Positions 11,627 through 23,078 of a DNA stretch of 64,000 nucleotides are shown one piece after another. How positions within the stretch are numbered: the stretch's first letter is position 1; every line of letters starts with the position of its first letter. The stretch spans positions 36,373,155 to 36,437,154 of the forward strand of contig OX155950.1 of assembly GCA_944548615.1 (NCBI GenBank), read 5' to 3'. Origin of the DNA: Micropterix aruncella. Its lineage: Eukaryota > Arthropoda > Insecta > Lepidoptera > Micropterigidae. The notes beneath the pieces are model-generated. The model was given only the letters and a program-made list of their open reading frames with translations. It searched no databases and was not told where the DNA came from. The translations under genes and the position numbers were made by a program.

Positions 11627-11760
11627 TCAGAATTTATTTTTAAATTTCTCATCTATCGGATCCCACAGCACTGTATAATTCCAGTACTCCTCGATTAGAG
11701 GTAGACATTTCTTTTCGGCCCACTTCATAGCCATTACTGAATGCCGGACGATATGCGCGA
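11627..11760 (-). pseudogene. MADF-domain-like fragment
   Basis: Within a minus-strand open frame (11995 to 11627) the last ~35 residues read MAMKWAEKKCLPLIEEYWN and then YTVLWDPIDEKFKNKF before the stop. This matches the start of a MADF (Myb/SANT-like in Adf-1) domain, whose hallmark is LIELYxxxPxLWDPxxxxYKNK. MADF proteins bind DNA and occur both in host regulators and beside PIF/Harbinger transposases. Only the first third of the domain is here; the rest is lost or in another exon that I cannot find. The upstream part of the frame is GC-rich and unlike a protein I know. Confidence 0.4.
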
Positions 11761-11999
11761 GACGTACCCACCAACGTCTTACATTGCTCGCTTCCACGAA
11801 CACGCCGCGATCAACTTTGTGTTCGCAGCACTTACCGCTACCGCGTGGAGCGGTCGCCGCGGAGCGTGCAACGTTGCACACCCCAGGAGCGCGAACATAT
11901 CCACTACTGGAGCAGTTGCAGATGCGAGGAGCAGAGTTGATGAGCGAACCTAATGGATACCCACCTTTAGAATGCGCCATCGTGATGCGGTTCAATGGG

Positions 12000-12670
12000 A
12001 TGTAATATATTTCTGTGTTCAGACATTAAATTATGCAATTAAATTAAATACCTGTGTATTTAGAAGTATTATATTATTAACTATAATTTCAAATATTCCA
12101 ATAACTCACGCTAATCATTAATTAACATTAATCACTCGGTTTGATGAATACGAACATTTCGAATAGCGTTATCGGGGAGGAATACACAAAGTGACACACA
12201 CACACAGCCTTTAATACAGATTTCAATCTGAAAATGCTATTAATCGTCCCAGGAGGCATCAAAATATATATTACCGTCTTCATTACGAAAAAAAATGCGC
12301 GTTCACAATACTTTCCCTCCTGGTTAAGTGGTGGGCTGGTAAAGTCATAAACGAGTAACAAACAATTTGAAATTGTCTACCGCAATGGGAGATCTTTTAT
12401 ATTTGAACTTGCAATCGGTTCGACGCTCACAGGTACAGGTCGATTAATAAAACTTGAGTTGGTCGAATTTATCAATCCACACATACAGAATACACGAGAG
12501 GCTATATTTCAATATGGATGTCGTGCTTTGAACTAAATAGTGTACCAAAAGAAAAAAACAATAAAATACTGTCTCGTTTCTTTTGCATTAAAATTCGATT
12601 TATTCATCTTCTTCTGGCGTCATGTCCATAAGATTGTTTTATTTTGTAGCTTACCAAAAAATCAACGGCT
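12000..12670. other. No gene recognised
   Basis: AT-rich sequence with a short CA run (about 12196-12207). The phrase GGGAGGAATACACAAAGTG near 12174 echoes the F3 end. No coding signal. Confidence 0.5.
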
Positions 12671-12674
12671 GCGT

Positions 12675-13013
12675 CACACCAAGACTCTCCCGATAAGCAG
12701 ACAAACCGTGACAAACTCATGAATACCCCCTTCCCCTCCCGTCTCCTTTGCTTGTCCTTATATTCCACTCCTCGCTTCAATATCGAGTTGGCATAAGTTA
12801 CTAATTACTGTTTTATATTTTATCCTATGATGACTATTATGTTAAGTAAATATAATTAAGTGTATTCATTTATTACTTGTGAATAATTTGCCCACATAAA
12901 CCTTTAGTCAGAATAACCCTGGCGGTATGGCCGTAAGATATTGCCACTTGGCAATAGGCCCACCACATTGTACTCTTATTTGTGTGCAATAAAGCTTTTC
13001 AAACAAACAAACA
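12675..13013 (+). mobile_element. LINE 3' end with (CAAA)n tail
   Basis: The sequence matches, in inverse orientation, the insertion at 21.71-22.12 kb: CCCTGGCGGTATGGCC, GCCACTTGGCAATAGGCCCA, and the end TGTGTGCAATAAAGCTTTTC followed by AAACAAACAAACAA. Only the untranslated region and perhaps the last codons remain. Confidence 0.75.
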
Positions 13014-13139
13014 ACCCCCCACCCCCCCTGCGCGCCAAGCTTAGCATAAGTTATTGACATATATTTGTATGAGTTTAATTTAAATTTTACTTTACTACTT
13101 CTGTGTGTATTGTACGGTTTCAATTAGAAATTAATTTAT

Positions 13140-13285
13140 CAAATGGTTGACTGTAAGATTTATGCACTGGTGGACTTATCAGTATAGCGATAAGTCCACC
13201 AGTGCATAAATTGTCTTTTTCTATGTGTATGTAATATTCATTAAGTAATGGTTTTATAGCACAATAAAGTTATTCTATTCTATGC
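13140..13285 (+). mobile_element. LINE/SINE 3' end containing a perfect 23-bp hairpin
   Basis: Bases 13158-13180 pair perfectly with 13189-13211 (loop of eight). The segment then runs to GCACAATAAAGTTATTCTATTCTATG, a typical retrotransposon end with AATAAA and a short repeat. The hairpin may be part of the element's 3' structure. Confidence 0.55.
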
Positions 13286-13329
13286 TTGTATAAGTGATAT
13301 TCCAACCAAAATTTTACAATGTGGTTTTG

Positions 13330-13470
13330 GCCCATCGACGCTTCTTTCAAGTTTCTAAGTCCAATATTTTGAGATTGAAGTATGACTAGCGCGCCCCCTG
13401 GTGGACCGATTTCACTTGGGGGCGGCGTTTGGGCGCTATCGTGGAGGAATACAAACACACACACGTGCGT
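13330..13470 (+). repeat. Interspersed repeat F3, copy 2
   Basis: Shares TTTCTAAGTCCAATATTTTG, GATTGAAGTATGACTAGCG and TTTGGGCGCTATCGTGGAGG with 9.1-9.3 kb, with an internal deletion. Confidence 0.65.
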
Positions 13471-14265
13471 TCATAATACTTTACCTCTACCGTGAAAGCA
13501 ATAATTGGAATTTTCGATATTATTTATCTACCGAAGAATATAATAACTTTCTTTAAATTGGGAAAAAATATCTTGAAATCGAAATATTTATTTTGGGCCA
13601 CCCGGCACACTAATACATTCAACCGCGTCATGATATAATAATCGACCTGTACAAATAGGCACAATGTCGTAAAAACTTTCCGAGCCCAGAATCTAGTACA
13701 GCGTCTTTTTCGTATGTGCTCACGCCCAGTTGTCTAAACAAAAACTGCCATGTCGTAATTAAGTCGCGGTAACGGTCTCGCTTTTTGTCTTCCGCTCTTG
13801 ATGCCCTCGCCTTTGTTTCGGTGACATTTGGACTCCAGCGAGCAAACTACCCCACGGGAGTAATTACGGCGCGGGTCGAGCCCCGAGTAATGTCTCTCCA
13901 CCTCCGCGCTCGTCTTAACGTCCGGGTGCACTCATCACTTCCGCCGCAATCCCTTGTCTTTGTAACGTAATATGGCTACCTAAGTGATATTTAGAATGAA
14001 ATTTCCTTCTCGCCATTTACGCGGTTTGTTAATGAGTTGTATATAGATATACGCTTCGGCAAGAAAAAATCAAGGATAGTGAATTCAAAACGTTGGGATC
14101 AGAATCGACTAAAAACAAAATCGCCGAATATCGACGAGGTGTCGGTTTAATGTGCAGCATATGTGTGATAAAAGGCAACGTCTGTCTGCGTATCCTGTTT
14201 GGTTTCTAATGTTTCCTGTTTATGATTCCTTCAGTCTGCCCAACTCACGTTTCAGCTTTCATCAG
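13471..14265. other. No gene recognised; GC-richer stretch 13.73-13.97 kb
   Basis: The stretch around 13780-13960 is open in both directions (about 60 codons each) but no domain is recognisable. It could be a decayed exon. Confidence 0.4.
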
Positions 14266-14269
14266 GTGT

Positions 14270-15085
14270 GCGCATCAAATAGGGACTAACCTGGTTGGTC
14301 CGCTGTGAACTCTGCCAGCCGCTGTAGCCTGAAGTCTTAGAGTTGAAATCGGAGTTTCCGATCCGGTGGAATACCTCGGGCGGAACTGCGCAGTTTGCGC
14401 ACCGTGCGGCGTCAGACAATCGCTTGTGCACTCCGGTGAATAACCGGGGTAGTCTGGAAGCGTATGTTTCCTAAGAAACGGGGGTAGTTGTTAAACTAGA
14501 AACCTAGATCCCGAAACTCCGATCCCAACTGTACGACTTCCGGTGACGGCGGCAGACTGAGCGGGCCTTCCAGGTTAGTCCCTATTTGAGGAGCATACCG
14601 GAAGGGAGCTGAACCGTGAGTCTGGACGGCTCAAGGATTCACAAACAAAATGTCAACACATGGCGTCATCTATACTGAGATTGGCTAGCCGATCCCGCGT
14701 GAGCTTGACTGGCAGGGGGCGTTTCGGTACACAATAGATTTGTATTACAGCTCTAACGTTATGTAGAGGCCACGCAAGCTTAGAGGTAGAGGTAACGTCA
14801 GTTAAACACCTTCCGCTACCTGATCAGACTGGAGGATGGAGAAATCCGTCCAAATCTGGTAGTAAGGGCACGAAAAAACCCGCTTCCAGTGTCTCCGATC
14901 CCCGTATAAATGTACACCCGATCTACGGTAAGCTTTACGGGCAAATGGCGACATGTATCAGCGTCAAATTCGATCTGAATTAGCGCTAACGTCCAATAGA
15001 GGCCGCGTAAGGATCTTTGACCAGACTGGAGGATAAAGAAATCCGTCCAAATCTTGTAGTAAGGACGCAAGGAAATCTGTTGGGT
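14270..15085 (-). repeat. Degenerate F1-related sequence
   Basis: In inverse orientation it carries F1 words such as GCGCACCGTGCGGCGTCAG and GGGGTAGTCTGGAAGCG, plus a block (CTCCGATCCCAACTG ... TCCAGGTTAGTCCCT) shared with 62.3-62.4 kb. Within it, a ~45-base piece (CAGACTGGAGGATRRAGAAA, then TCCGTCCAAATC) occurs twice, at about 14827 and 15022. Confidence 0.6.
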
Positions 15086-15790
15086 GGCACTTTCCACGCA
15101 ATTAGTATAGCACATATAGTCGTATAGTCAAGAAATTGACTATACTTGCCTTTTCGAAGTAATTTAGGCGTACTAGCATTCGGATTAAAATGTGTAATAC
15201 AATTATTCTGGCATTTTTCGTTTCGCCATTGCAACTGCTGGAAGTTTTTCTCTTCGTGTATTTGCTTGTAGTAATTCAGAAGCCTTAAGCTATAGTGGTC
15301 GACTTGTACGACTTGTACTTCTCTCTCTCGCTTTTTCTATCTCTCTCGTAATCTCTAGGCAGTATAAATCTCAGTGGTAATTTTTGAAAATCGCGAAGCG
15401 AACACATTCAAATTAAATTTCGTGCCCGACTCGTATAGAACAAAACCCACCGACGCGACATAAGGCACGCAAGGCCCCGCATCGCAAGTTTTCGGCGAAT
15501 GAAATGACTTTTCTATGTTTCCCAAAACTTGCCCCCTACATTATCTCTAAGTGGTAACTTTGCGCGGCTTCATTTTCCCTCAGTCATAACGTTAATGCGT
15601 CATGCGAACTGTCTGACATTCAATGATAAAAAAAGAAACAAAGCAAAAGTCTGGGTAGAGGCGCGAGCGCGAAGGAAACCGTCTGTCTTTCATGGAGATT
15701 GTTTAGTGAATACGATAATACGCTGTAGTGACGCACAGTAGGATGATCACTATGGCGGAGCGCTATCACGTGAAATGTTTAATATCAATA
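15086..15790. other. No gene recognised
   Basis: Contains a CT-rich stretch (15320-15350). The open frame at 15529-15741 has no recognisable domain. Confidence 0.5.
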
Positions 15791-15792
15791 GC

Positions 15793-15892
15793 CAAAAGCC
15801 AGCGACCAAAATAGTGCAAGAGTTTTGGAAAAATTTCAGATCCGACAGTATTTTGGCTATAGATACTATACTGGAATGGAGTCAGCAACTAG
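15793..15892 (-). repeat. M1 MITE, partial copy
   Basis: GTGCAAGAGTTTTGG ... CAGACAGTATTTTG-type sequence (here CCGACAGTATTTTGGC) and GGAGTCAGCA match the inside of the 1.55-2.03 kb element in inverse orientation. Confidence 0.6.
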
Positions 15893-15894
15893 AT

Positions 15895-16560
15895 CTGTCG
15901 ACTACAACGGATGAATCCGTCACCTCATGAAGTTACCTAACCTAACAATATTGATCGTTCTGTCTCCCGTGAGGTGAGCGCAGAAGGCTTAGGACGAAAT
16001 AGTCCACCGTCTAGTTACGCCACACGCCCGTAAGAGACCAATAACCAGGTTAATCACCCTGCGAGCCAACACTCGCGCCCTTACTATCAGTTGCGAACAG
16101 ATTAGTCTGGTCTCCCAACTGATAACAGGTTCGAGGTCGCTTGCGCAGTCCTCTCCTTACGCAGCGGTGAAACGGTGTCTACCGAATCTATCGCGGACCA
16201 CGGCCTCCTTTGCCCGACTCTTCGCCCAGGATCGGGTAGCGGATTGGTCAGGAGCAGCTGCCGTAAGGTATACAGCAACCCACGATCCATATAAGACAGT
16301 AGTTTCCAGACTCCCCCGGCTGTCGTTCAGAATGCACAATTCATTGGCTGACACCACACGGTGCGCAAACCGTCCAGGAGCGCCCGAAGGTTGACTCCTA
16401 GGGGAAACTGAGCCGCAGCCCAGATTCTTCGCTGGCTCGCACTTCTACGTGGAGGCCGCTGGATGGTCGTTGACCCGTGAGTTTGACCGACCCTGAACAA
16501 ATGGGTCTCATTGGCCAAACTGCAACAGGGTCCATTAGCTCCCAGTAGTCAGCAGTAGGG
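15895..16560 (+). repeat. F1 repeat, copy b (first of a tandem pair)
   Basis: Starts GTCGACTACAACGGATGAAT, includes GAATCTATCGCGGACCACGG and ends near CCATTAGCTCCCAG. The next copy begins at once, so two F1 units stand head to tail. Confidence 0.8.
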
Positions 16561-16562
16561 CG

Positions 16563-17236
16563 ATGTCGACTACAACGGGCGAACCCGTCACTCCAGGCTG
16601 GTATAACGATATTGATCTTATCTTTCATCCGTGGGATGAACGTTGAAGACTTAGAGACAAGACAATCTATTGTCTAGCTTCCCTAAGAAGCCCGTTAGAG
16701 GCCAACGCCTTACGGCGAGGCACCGGGAAAGGTAACCAGCGGGCAGTTTCGCCCCCTAACTATCTGTTTTGGTAGGATATCTCCGTCTGTAGTTAACTTT
16801 CAGGATGCCTCCGTCCTCGCGACTGGTTACGGGTCCGAAGTCGCTTAAGCGGCATCTATCTGTTGTATTACAGCGGTTATTCAATTTGAATTTATCGCGG
16901 ACCTGCGCGTCTTTTGTCCGTAGAGCCACACGGGATCGGGTGACCTAAGGTCATTTCAAGAGTGGCGTGACAACAGGTCAAAATCCACCCCCGCTGCTTA
17001 GGAGACAGTATATTTCCATAGTCTCCAGACTCCTTCAGCAATTAGTCAGAGTGCACAACCGATTGGCGTCGCCGAGCGGTGCGCAAACCGTCCAGTAGCG
17101 CCGAGATGCAATCCCACCAGCAGAAACCGGTCCACCAGCCGTGGGGCGCGAGACGCGATAATCTTACCCGGGGTAGCCTTCCGCACGAGGAGGCTTCTGA
17201 ATAGGAGCTGAATCGTAAGTTGAACCATTTAATCGT
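16563..17236 (+). repeat. F1 repeat, copy c (second of a tandem pair)
   Basis: Starts GATGTCGACTACAACGGGCG and follows the F1 order with more divergence: AGAGGCCAACGCCTTACGGC, then GACTGGTTACGGGTCCGAAG. Its right border is the truncation point of the LINE at 17237. Confidence 0.75.
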
Positions 17237-18640
17237 ACAATCGTAAGTTACACATTTGAGAAAGCAAACGAGGGCATGGAAATTGTTAAAAATTGGCTAG
17301 GAAACTTTATGTTGACGCTTAATGTTGGCAAAACCAAATACATGCCATTTAGTATAACAACCAGAGGTCAACCCACTACTAATAAAACTATTGTAATACA
17401 CGAGTGCGATAGCGTAGAGTCTTGTAACTGTCAGCCTATACAAAGAGAAATATCTTGGAAATATCTAGGCATCACTCTAGATTGCTTTCTCCGTTGGGAT
17501 TCTCATATACATAACGTGGCTACGAAGGTGCGAATCCTTGGATATGTTTTCAAAGAACTGAGGAATATTCTGGATTCCAAAACACTAAAAACTGTTTATT
17601 ATGCTTTATGTGAATCGCTTATTACTTACGGCATAATTGGATGGGGTGGATGTGGTAAAACCCTGCTAGAGCCATTGCAAGTTGCGCAGAAATTTATATT
17701 AAAAATTATTCTACGTAGAACATATCGCCATCCCACTAATGAACTTTATAAGGAAGCTAAAGTTCTTGACTGTAGGCAACTTTTTCTAAAAACTTCCCTC
17801 TTAAGGCTATTTTTGGACAGTAACTCAAATTTAGGAATAATTCAGAACCGGCGACCAACGAGACAAGTTTTAGAAAATAGCTCAATAATACCCAGAAGGA
17901 AAACATCATTTGGACAAAGACATTACTCTTTCATTGCGCCAAGATTTTACAATCTGATCAATATGGAAATAAAAATGAACTTGACATTTAGGGAATTCAA
18001 AAATAAACTAAAGAAATGGTTATCGAATCATGACAGACAAACCATACATCAAATGTTAGAAATAATAGTATAATAAAACTTAGGTGCACAAATTATTAAC
18101 ATATTTTTAAACATATATGTTAAGTATATTTTAACATTGAACTAACTACCAAAAATTATTTGACTTTGACAATGAAGTATACTTTTTAGACTAGGTAATT
18201 TTATATTAATAAATATTAATGACCGTTTCTTCCTTTTCTCACATATAACTTTATTTATTTTATTTAATCGAATTTTATATGATATTTATTGCCGATTAAA
18301 TAATGGAATTGCATTTTATTTATTATATTACCTTTAAATATTTTTTTATTATTATTATTTTTTTATTTTATTCTGAAGACCACATTTTAGGGCAATTTAG
18401 TGTCATTAGCTTTTTACTAAAACTTGTATATTTGTAAGCAACCAAGCAATCAAGCAAACTTGATTGTAATATTGGAGTCCTGTCCACCCTAGAACGGGCT
18501 AGTCCCAGTTGGGTGACAGAAACAAAAAAGCAAAAGGTTAAGGTTTTGCCATTCGGTTCCTGTTATTTTTATAAGCTAATCAATGTTTCATAGTAATTAA
18601 TTCTTAAATAAATAAAATAATAAATAAATAAATAAACCGA
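17237..18640 (+). mobile_element. 5'-truncated LINE with long 3' UTR and (AAAT)n tail
   Basis: Contains the end of a reverse transcriptase (next entry), then ~560 bases of AT-rich untranslated region that ends with CACCCTAGAACGGGCTAGTC ... GGTTAAGGTTTTGCCATTCG and a tail of AAATAAATAAAATAATAAAT. The same 3' end occurs at 6.27-6.42 kb, and a relative at 8.3 kb. The missing 5' part includes endonuclease and the catalytic DD motif. By general form it belongs to the CR1/Jockey-like LINEs; I cannot give the family name. Confidence 0.8.
17276..18073 (+). CDS. LINE reverse transcriptase C-terminal fragment (partial ORF)
   Basis: An uninterrupted 265-codon frame. It starts downstream of the YADD motif: residues 16-23 NVGKTKYM fit the segment after it, and residues 62-69 KYLGITLD the following YLG motif. 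The remainder (ATKVRILGYVFKELRN, YGIIGWGGC, SFGQRHYSFIAPRFYN) is the C-terminal region seen in this LINE group. No catalytic aspartates are present, so it cannot act as a polymerase. The frame is still open, which suggests a recent insertion. The ATG at 17276 is only the first Met after truncation, not a true start; the frame is open upstream to about 17245. Confidence 0.8.
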   Translation: MEIVKNWLGNFMLTLNVGKTKYMPFSITTRGQPTTNKTIVIHECDSVESCNCQPIQREISWKYLGITLDCFLRWDSHIHNVATKVRILGYVFKELRNILDSKTLKTVYYALCESLITYGIIGWGGCGKTLLEPLQVAQKFILKIILRRTYRHPTNELYKEAKVLDCRQLFLKTSLLRLFLDSNSNLGIIQNRRPTRQVLENSSIIPRRKTSFGQRHYSFIAPRFYNLINMEIKMNLTFREFKNKLKKWLSNHDRQTIHQMLEIIV

Positions 18641-19314
18641 TCTAAGAACAAAGTGGATCTTGTGGCCCAAGCTACCAAACTATGGTAGTGTCGGATCGGT
18701 TGTCGTGGGTGCCCCACTGTATAAGGACAGCATCGGCGGTGGCTGTACGCCGGTAGGTACGCCGGCGCCGCTTCCGGTTTTCAGTGACAAGACGCGGCAG
18801 CAAAAATAAAGGCAAAAAAAATTACCGCATTCGGGTTTACCTTATAATGATAATACAAGCATTATACATAAGCCACTGTAAACCGCACAAGAAAGACATT
18901 TCAGTACACCACAATGTGTGAACGGGCCACAACGTTTACCTAACGGGTTGCATGCGACAAAAACCCGCCTGACCTAATTTGTCTTTTAAATACATATATA
19001 TATATATAGATTTATAGAGCGAAGGGCAATAAAACCCAGTTGAAGATTCGTAGGTACGCAATAAAAATGTTAATCGCGTCAGCTGAGGCGAGTTTATGGA
19101 GGCGCGCGGAGAGATTAGCGATTAAATTGTCGTCCTCGCGGCCGAATCTCAAGCAGATGTGAGGTTTAGGTTGACGAGGGTTCGTCAGAGCCGTTCGACG
19201 CGTATCAACGGTGGCCGAGCTGGCCTTGTAGCGAGGATTAGTGGATGCGCAATCGGATTAACTCGAGCGCAGACCGCACCGCCGCGCCAACCAATACCAC
19301 CCTAACTAACACCA
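18641..19314. other. No gene recognised
   Basis: Fairly GC-rich in parts (18700-18790, 19080-19300) with a short AT run near 18992. No open frame or repeat I recognise. Confidence 0.5.
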
Positions 19315-20227
19315 CAAATCGACTTCAGACCGCCTGCGCTAGCCTTCCGCAACGCAAGCCTATCCCCCCCTCTATCAGTACAGGTCTCGTAATATTTCTT
19401 GATCGCTGAGTTTACAGAAGAATTAAAACACAGAAGAATTCTAGAGCAGGCGTGTACTGATGTGGCACTACTAAGGATAAAAACAGATGTGATACCACCT
19501 GAGTACATATTGAAATCGACTTCAGACAGTCTGCGCCAGCTTTCCGCAACGCAAGCCTATCCCCCGCTTTATTGGTACATGTCTCTTAATATTTCTTGAT
19601 TTCTGATATCATAGAATAAACCAAACAAATAAGAATTATAGAACAGGTATGGACTAATGTGGCCCTACTAAAGATGATAGCAGACAAAATGATACGCAAT
19701 CCTATCCCCGCTCTCTCGGTACAGGTCTCGTAATATTTCTCGATACCTGAGATCGCAGAAGAAATAAAAAAATTAAGACTTCTAGAGCAGGCGTGGACTA
19801 ATGTAGCACTACTAACGATGATAGCAGACAAAATGATATGCAAGCCTATCCTCAGCTCTATCAGTACAGGTCCTGTAATATGTCTTGATCCCTGAGATCG
19901 CAGAAGAAATCAGAACAAGAGGAATTCTAGAGCAGACGTGGACTAATGTGGCGCTACTAAATATGATAGCAGACAAAATACTACGCAAGCCTATTCCCCA
20001 CTTTATTGGTATAGGTCTCGTAATATTTATTGATCCCTGATATCGCAGAAGAAATCAAACACATAAGAATTCTAGAGCAGACGTCAACTGGTGTGGCGCT
20101 ACAAAAGATGATAGCAGACAAAATGCTACGTAAGCATATCACCCGCTCTATCGGTATAGGTCTAGTAATATTTCTTAATCGCTGAGATCACAGAATATAT
20201 CAAACAAATAAGAATTATAGAACAGGT

Positions 20228-20899
20228 ATAGACTTCTTGTCCTTTCCCAATCACAACGAAGCAGCTGCTTTTCATGGGCTTCAATCCTTACAATCAAGAA
20301 GAAAATGCGCAGAAGTGTTGTTTTTCCATAAAATATTGGCAGGTTATATTGATTGTTCTGATCTTCTTGGAATGATATCTTTCCGTGTACCATCGCGACT
20401 CACTCGCCAAACGGAGTTATTCCACCTTCCGCAGGTTAGTACTAATTATGCACAAAACTGTTTCATGTATAGGGTATGTAAAATTTGTAATACGCAGCTC
20501 GGCGATATTGACGTATTCAATACGTCATCATTCGCTCTTAAGAAAGCAATTATTAATGATGGTATTGATTTATCATTGTAATCGCAATATATAATATATT
20601 ATAAATAATATTTATTCAAGAATATCTTTAAATAATATGTATGTCTATATTATGGAACGTGTATTTACATAAAATTTTATTTACCTATTATGACTCCTTT
20701 CTTCCCAGTTCCCACCTGTCCCTATGAGTGTTAGTTAATTCTTCAAAAAAATTATATTGTTGTGTTTAAATTATGAATGTTTAAGTGGAAACATGTAATT
20801 AGCTTTATTTTTTTTTAACCTAATAATTCTGTAACAAATTTATTGTAACAGCTGTATGTTTCCTTAAAAATAATAAAATAAAAATAAAATAAAAAAAAA
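20228..20899 (+). mobile_element. 5'-truncated LINE inserted in the 144-bp array
   Basis: An open frame (20237-20581) carries SLQSRRKCAEVLFFHKILAG, then YIDCSDLLGMISFRVPSRLT, the post-reverse-transcriptase C-terminus of a Jockey/CR1-like LINE. It is followed by an AT-rich 3' UTR and an AATAAAATAAAAATAAAAT-type tail. The array word ATAGACT is present on both sides (about 20222 and 20899), a 7-bp target duplication. The real start codon is missing. Confidence 0.8.
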
Positions 20900-21031
20900 T
20901 AGACTAATGTAGTGCTACTTTAGTAGCGACACATGATAGTTGACAAAATGATACGCAAACCTATCCCCGCTCTATCGGTGCAGGCCTCGTAATATGACTT
21001 GATCGCTGAGATCGCAAAAGAAATCAAACAA

Positions 21032-21667
21032 CTAGAGTTGTCGACTACAACGGGCGAGCTCGTCACCTCAGGGAGTTTTAACGATTAGTCGTTCTATCTC
21101 CCTGGAGTGAGCGCAGAAGACTTAGGACAAAAACAGTCCACCGTCTAGCTCCGCCACAAACCCGTAAGAGGCCAACGCCTTAACCGCGAGATAGCCAGGA
21201 GTGTTACCCAGCGGGGGCTTACACTCACGCCCTTACTTCCTATTACGACCAGATTACTCCAGTCTCTCGATTGGTTACGAGTTCGAGGTCGCTTGCGCGG
21301 TCCTTACGAAGCGGTGAAACGGTGTATACCGAATCTATCGCAGACTACGGCATCCTTTGCCCGGCTGTTCACCCAGGATCGGGTGCCGATAGCAACCATC
21401 CCCGCTCTATAGGAAACAGTACTGCTTCCAGACTCCCCCGACTGTTAGTCAGAGTGCGCAATCGTTTGGCTTATGCCGCACGTTGCGCAGACTGTCCAGG
21501 AGCGCCAGAAGGTTGATTCCCAGGGAAACTAACCATAAGGCCAGAGTCCTACCCAGGCTCGCACTTCATGTGTGGAGGCCGTCGGATAGGTGTTGACCCG
21601 TGAGTGTGACCAACCCTGAACATAATGGGTCTTCGTGGTCAACTCAGCAAGGGCCCATTAACTCCCA
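21032..21667 (+). repeat. F1 repeat, copy d, complete with 13-bp target duplication
   Basis: Best-defined F1 copy: 636 bp, from CTAGAGTTGTCGACTACAAC to GGGCCCATTAACTCCCA, flanked by AGAAATCAAACAA at 21019-21031 and 21668-21680. The duplicated word belongs to the array unit, which normally has it once. There is no terminal inverted repeat between its ends and no A-rich tail. A duplication of this length suggests target-primed retroposition, as for SINEs or LINEs, but no clear tRNA, 5S or 7SL head is visible. GAGTTCGAGGTC (about 21270) is only loosely like a pol III B box and is too far from the start. Confidence 0.75.
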
Positions 21668-21711
21668 AGAAATCAAACAATGAAGAATGCTAGAGCAGGC
21701 GTGGGCTAATG

Positions 21712-22124
21712 TTTGTTTGTTTGAATAGCTTTATTGCACACACAATAGTGTACAATGAAGTGGGCCTATTGCCAAATGGCAATATCTTTCGGCCATACCG
21801 CCAGGGTTATTTTGACTGAAGGTTTATATGAGCAAATTGATTTACAAGTCATAAATGAATACACTTACTTAATAGTCATCATAGTATAAAATATAAAACA
21901 GTGATTAGTAACGAATGCCAACTCGATATCGAAGGGAGGAATGAAATATAAGGACAAGCAAAGGAGGCGGGAGGGGAAGGGTATATTTATGAGCTGAGTA
22001 GCCCCTTTAGAGATTTTTTAAACCCGCTCAGGTTTTCAAGTTGTCTTTTGGGCAAATGCACAGAATTCCAGAGACTGCACTGCGAAAGACCTGGACATGA
22101 AAGTTGATGAATGGAAGTTGATAA
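21712..22124 (-). mobile_element. LINE 3' end, inverse orientation, inserted in the array
   Basis: On the minus strand it ends GTGTGCAATAAAGCTATTCA and AACAAACAAAC. It is the same family as 12.68-13.01 kb. Array word TAATG flanks both sides. About 410 bp kept, no complete coding region. Confidence 0.75.
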
Positions 22125-22392
22125 TGTGGCACCACTAAAGATGATAGCAGACAATGTACTAGGCAAGCCTATCCCCGCTCTATCGGCACTGGTCTCGTAA
22201 TATTACTTGATTCCTGAGATCGCAGAAGAAATCAAACACAGAAGGATTCTAGAGCAGGCGTGAACTGCTGTGGCGCTATTATTGGTGATAGCAGACAAAA
22301 TGCTACGCAAGCCGATCCCCCGCTTTATAAGTACAGGCCTCGTAATATTGCTTGATCCCTGATATTGCAGATTAATTCAAACGCAGATTTTT

Positions 22393-23078
22393 TGACGTGA
22401 CAACGTCTTATAATTCGATGGAACCGGCTGCACGCTCGAAAAAACATGACTCATGCGGCGTTACCTCGCTCTGAGGCGTTCCATTTAAGGTTTGAAGTGC
22501 AAGCGAGAGCGCGGAAAGAGCGACAAAGAGGCACAATCGGCCTCCGCGTTCGGCAGCGTTCGACATCTGTCTCTCTCCTACTTGAGTGAGCGATGCGTCC
22601 GCGTGGACAGCTGCTATACAATAATACATTTACATGTTACATGTTACTTTTCCTATCATCGTCCTATTCTCAACAGAATAACACAAATTGTAAGAAGTTA
22701 AATATCACACATGTTTAAAAGTTGTAAATAAAAGTTGTAAAACAATTGTTGTAAAATAAAAGTTGTAAAACAGTTGTAAACAGTTGTAAACAAATAAATA
22801 AATAAATAAATAAATAAATAAATTGATTGTAAAAACCATGTAGGTACATTGTAAAAAAAAAATTTACATAATTGTATTTATGCGTACAAATAAATGTAAC
22901 TTGATCAATTCAATTGTGATTTCCATTTACCTCCTTCTCTATATCCATACAAAATATCTATCAAACAAATAAAATTAAAATTTTCTTTTGAAAAATGCAA
23001 CCATTCCATCAGTATTTTCTTATGACGTTGTCACGTTCAACTATCGTCAGTAAACCGACTTTACAGACAACCGATTTT
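22393..23078 (-). mobile_element. Interspersed repeat T1, copy 2
   Basis: Inverse copy of 4.31-4.76 kb, with both ends (TTGACGTGACAACGTCTTAT and ATGACGTTGTCACGTTCAAC). It has ~200 extra internal bases (22620-22850) with GTTGTAAAAC-type repeats and an (AAAT)n run, perhaps a nested retroposon tail. It interrupts the last unit of the 144-bp array. Confidence 0.75.
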
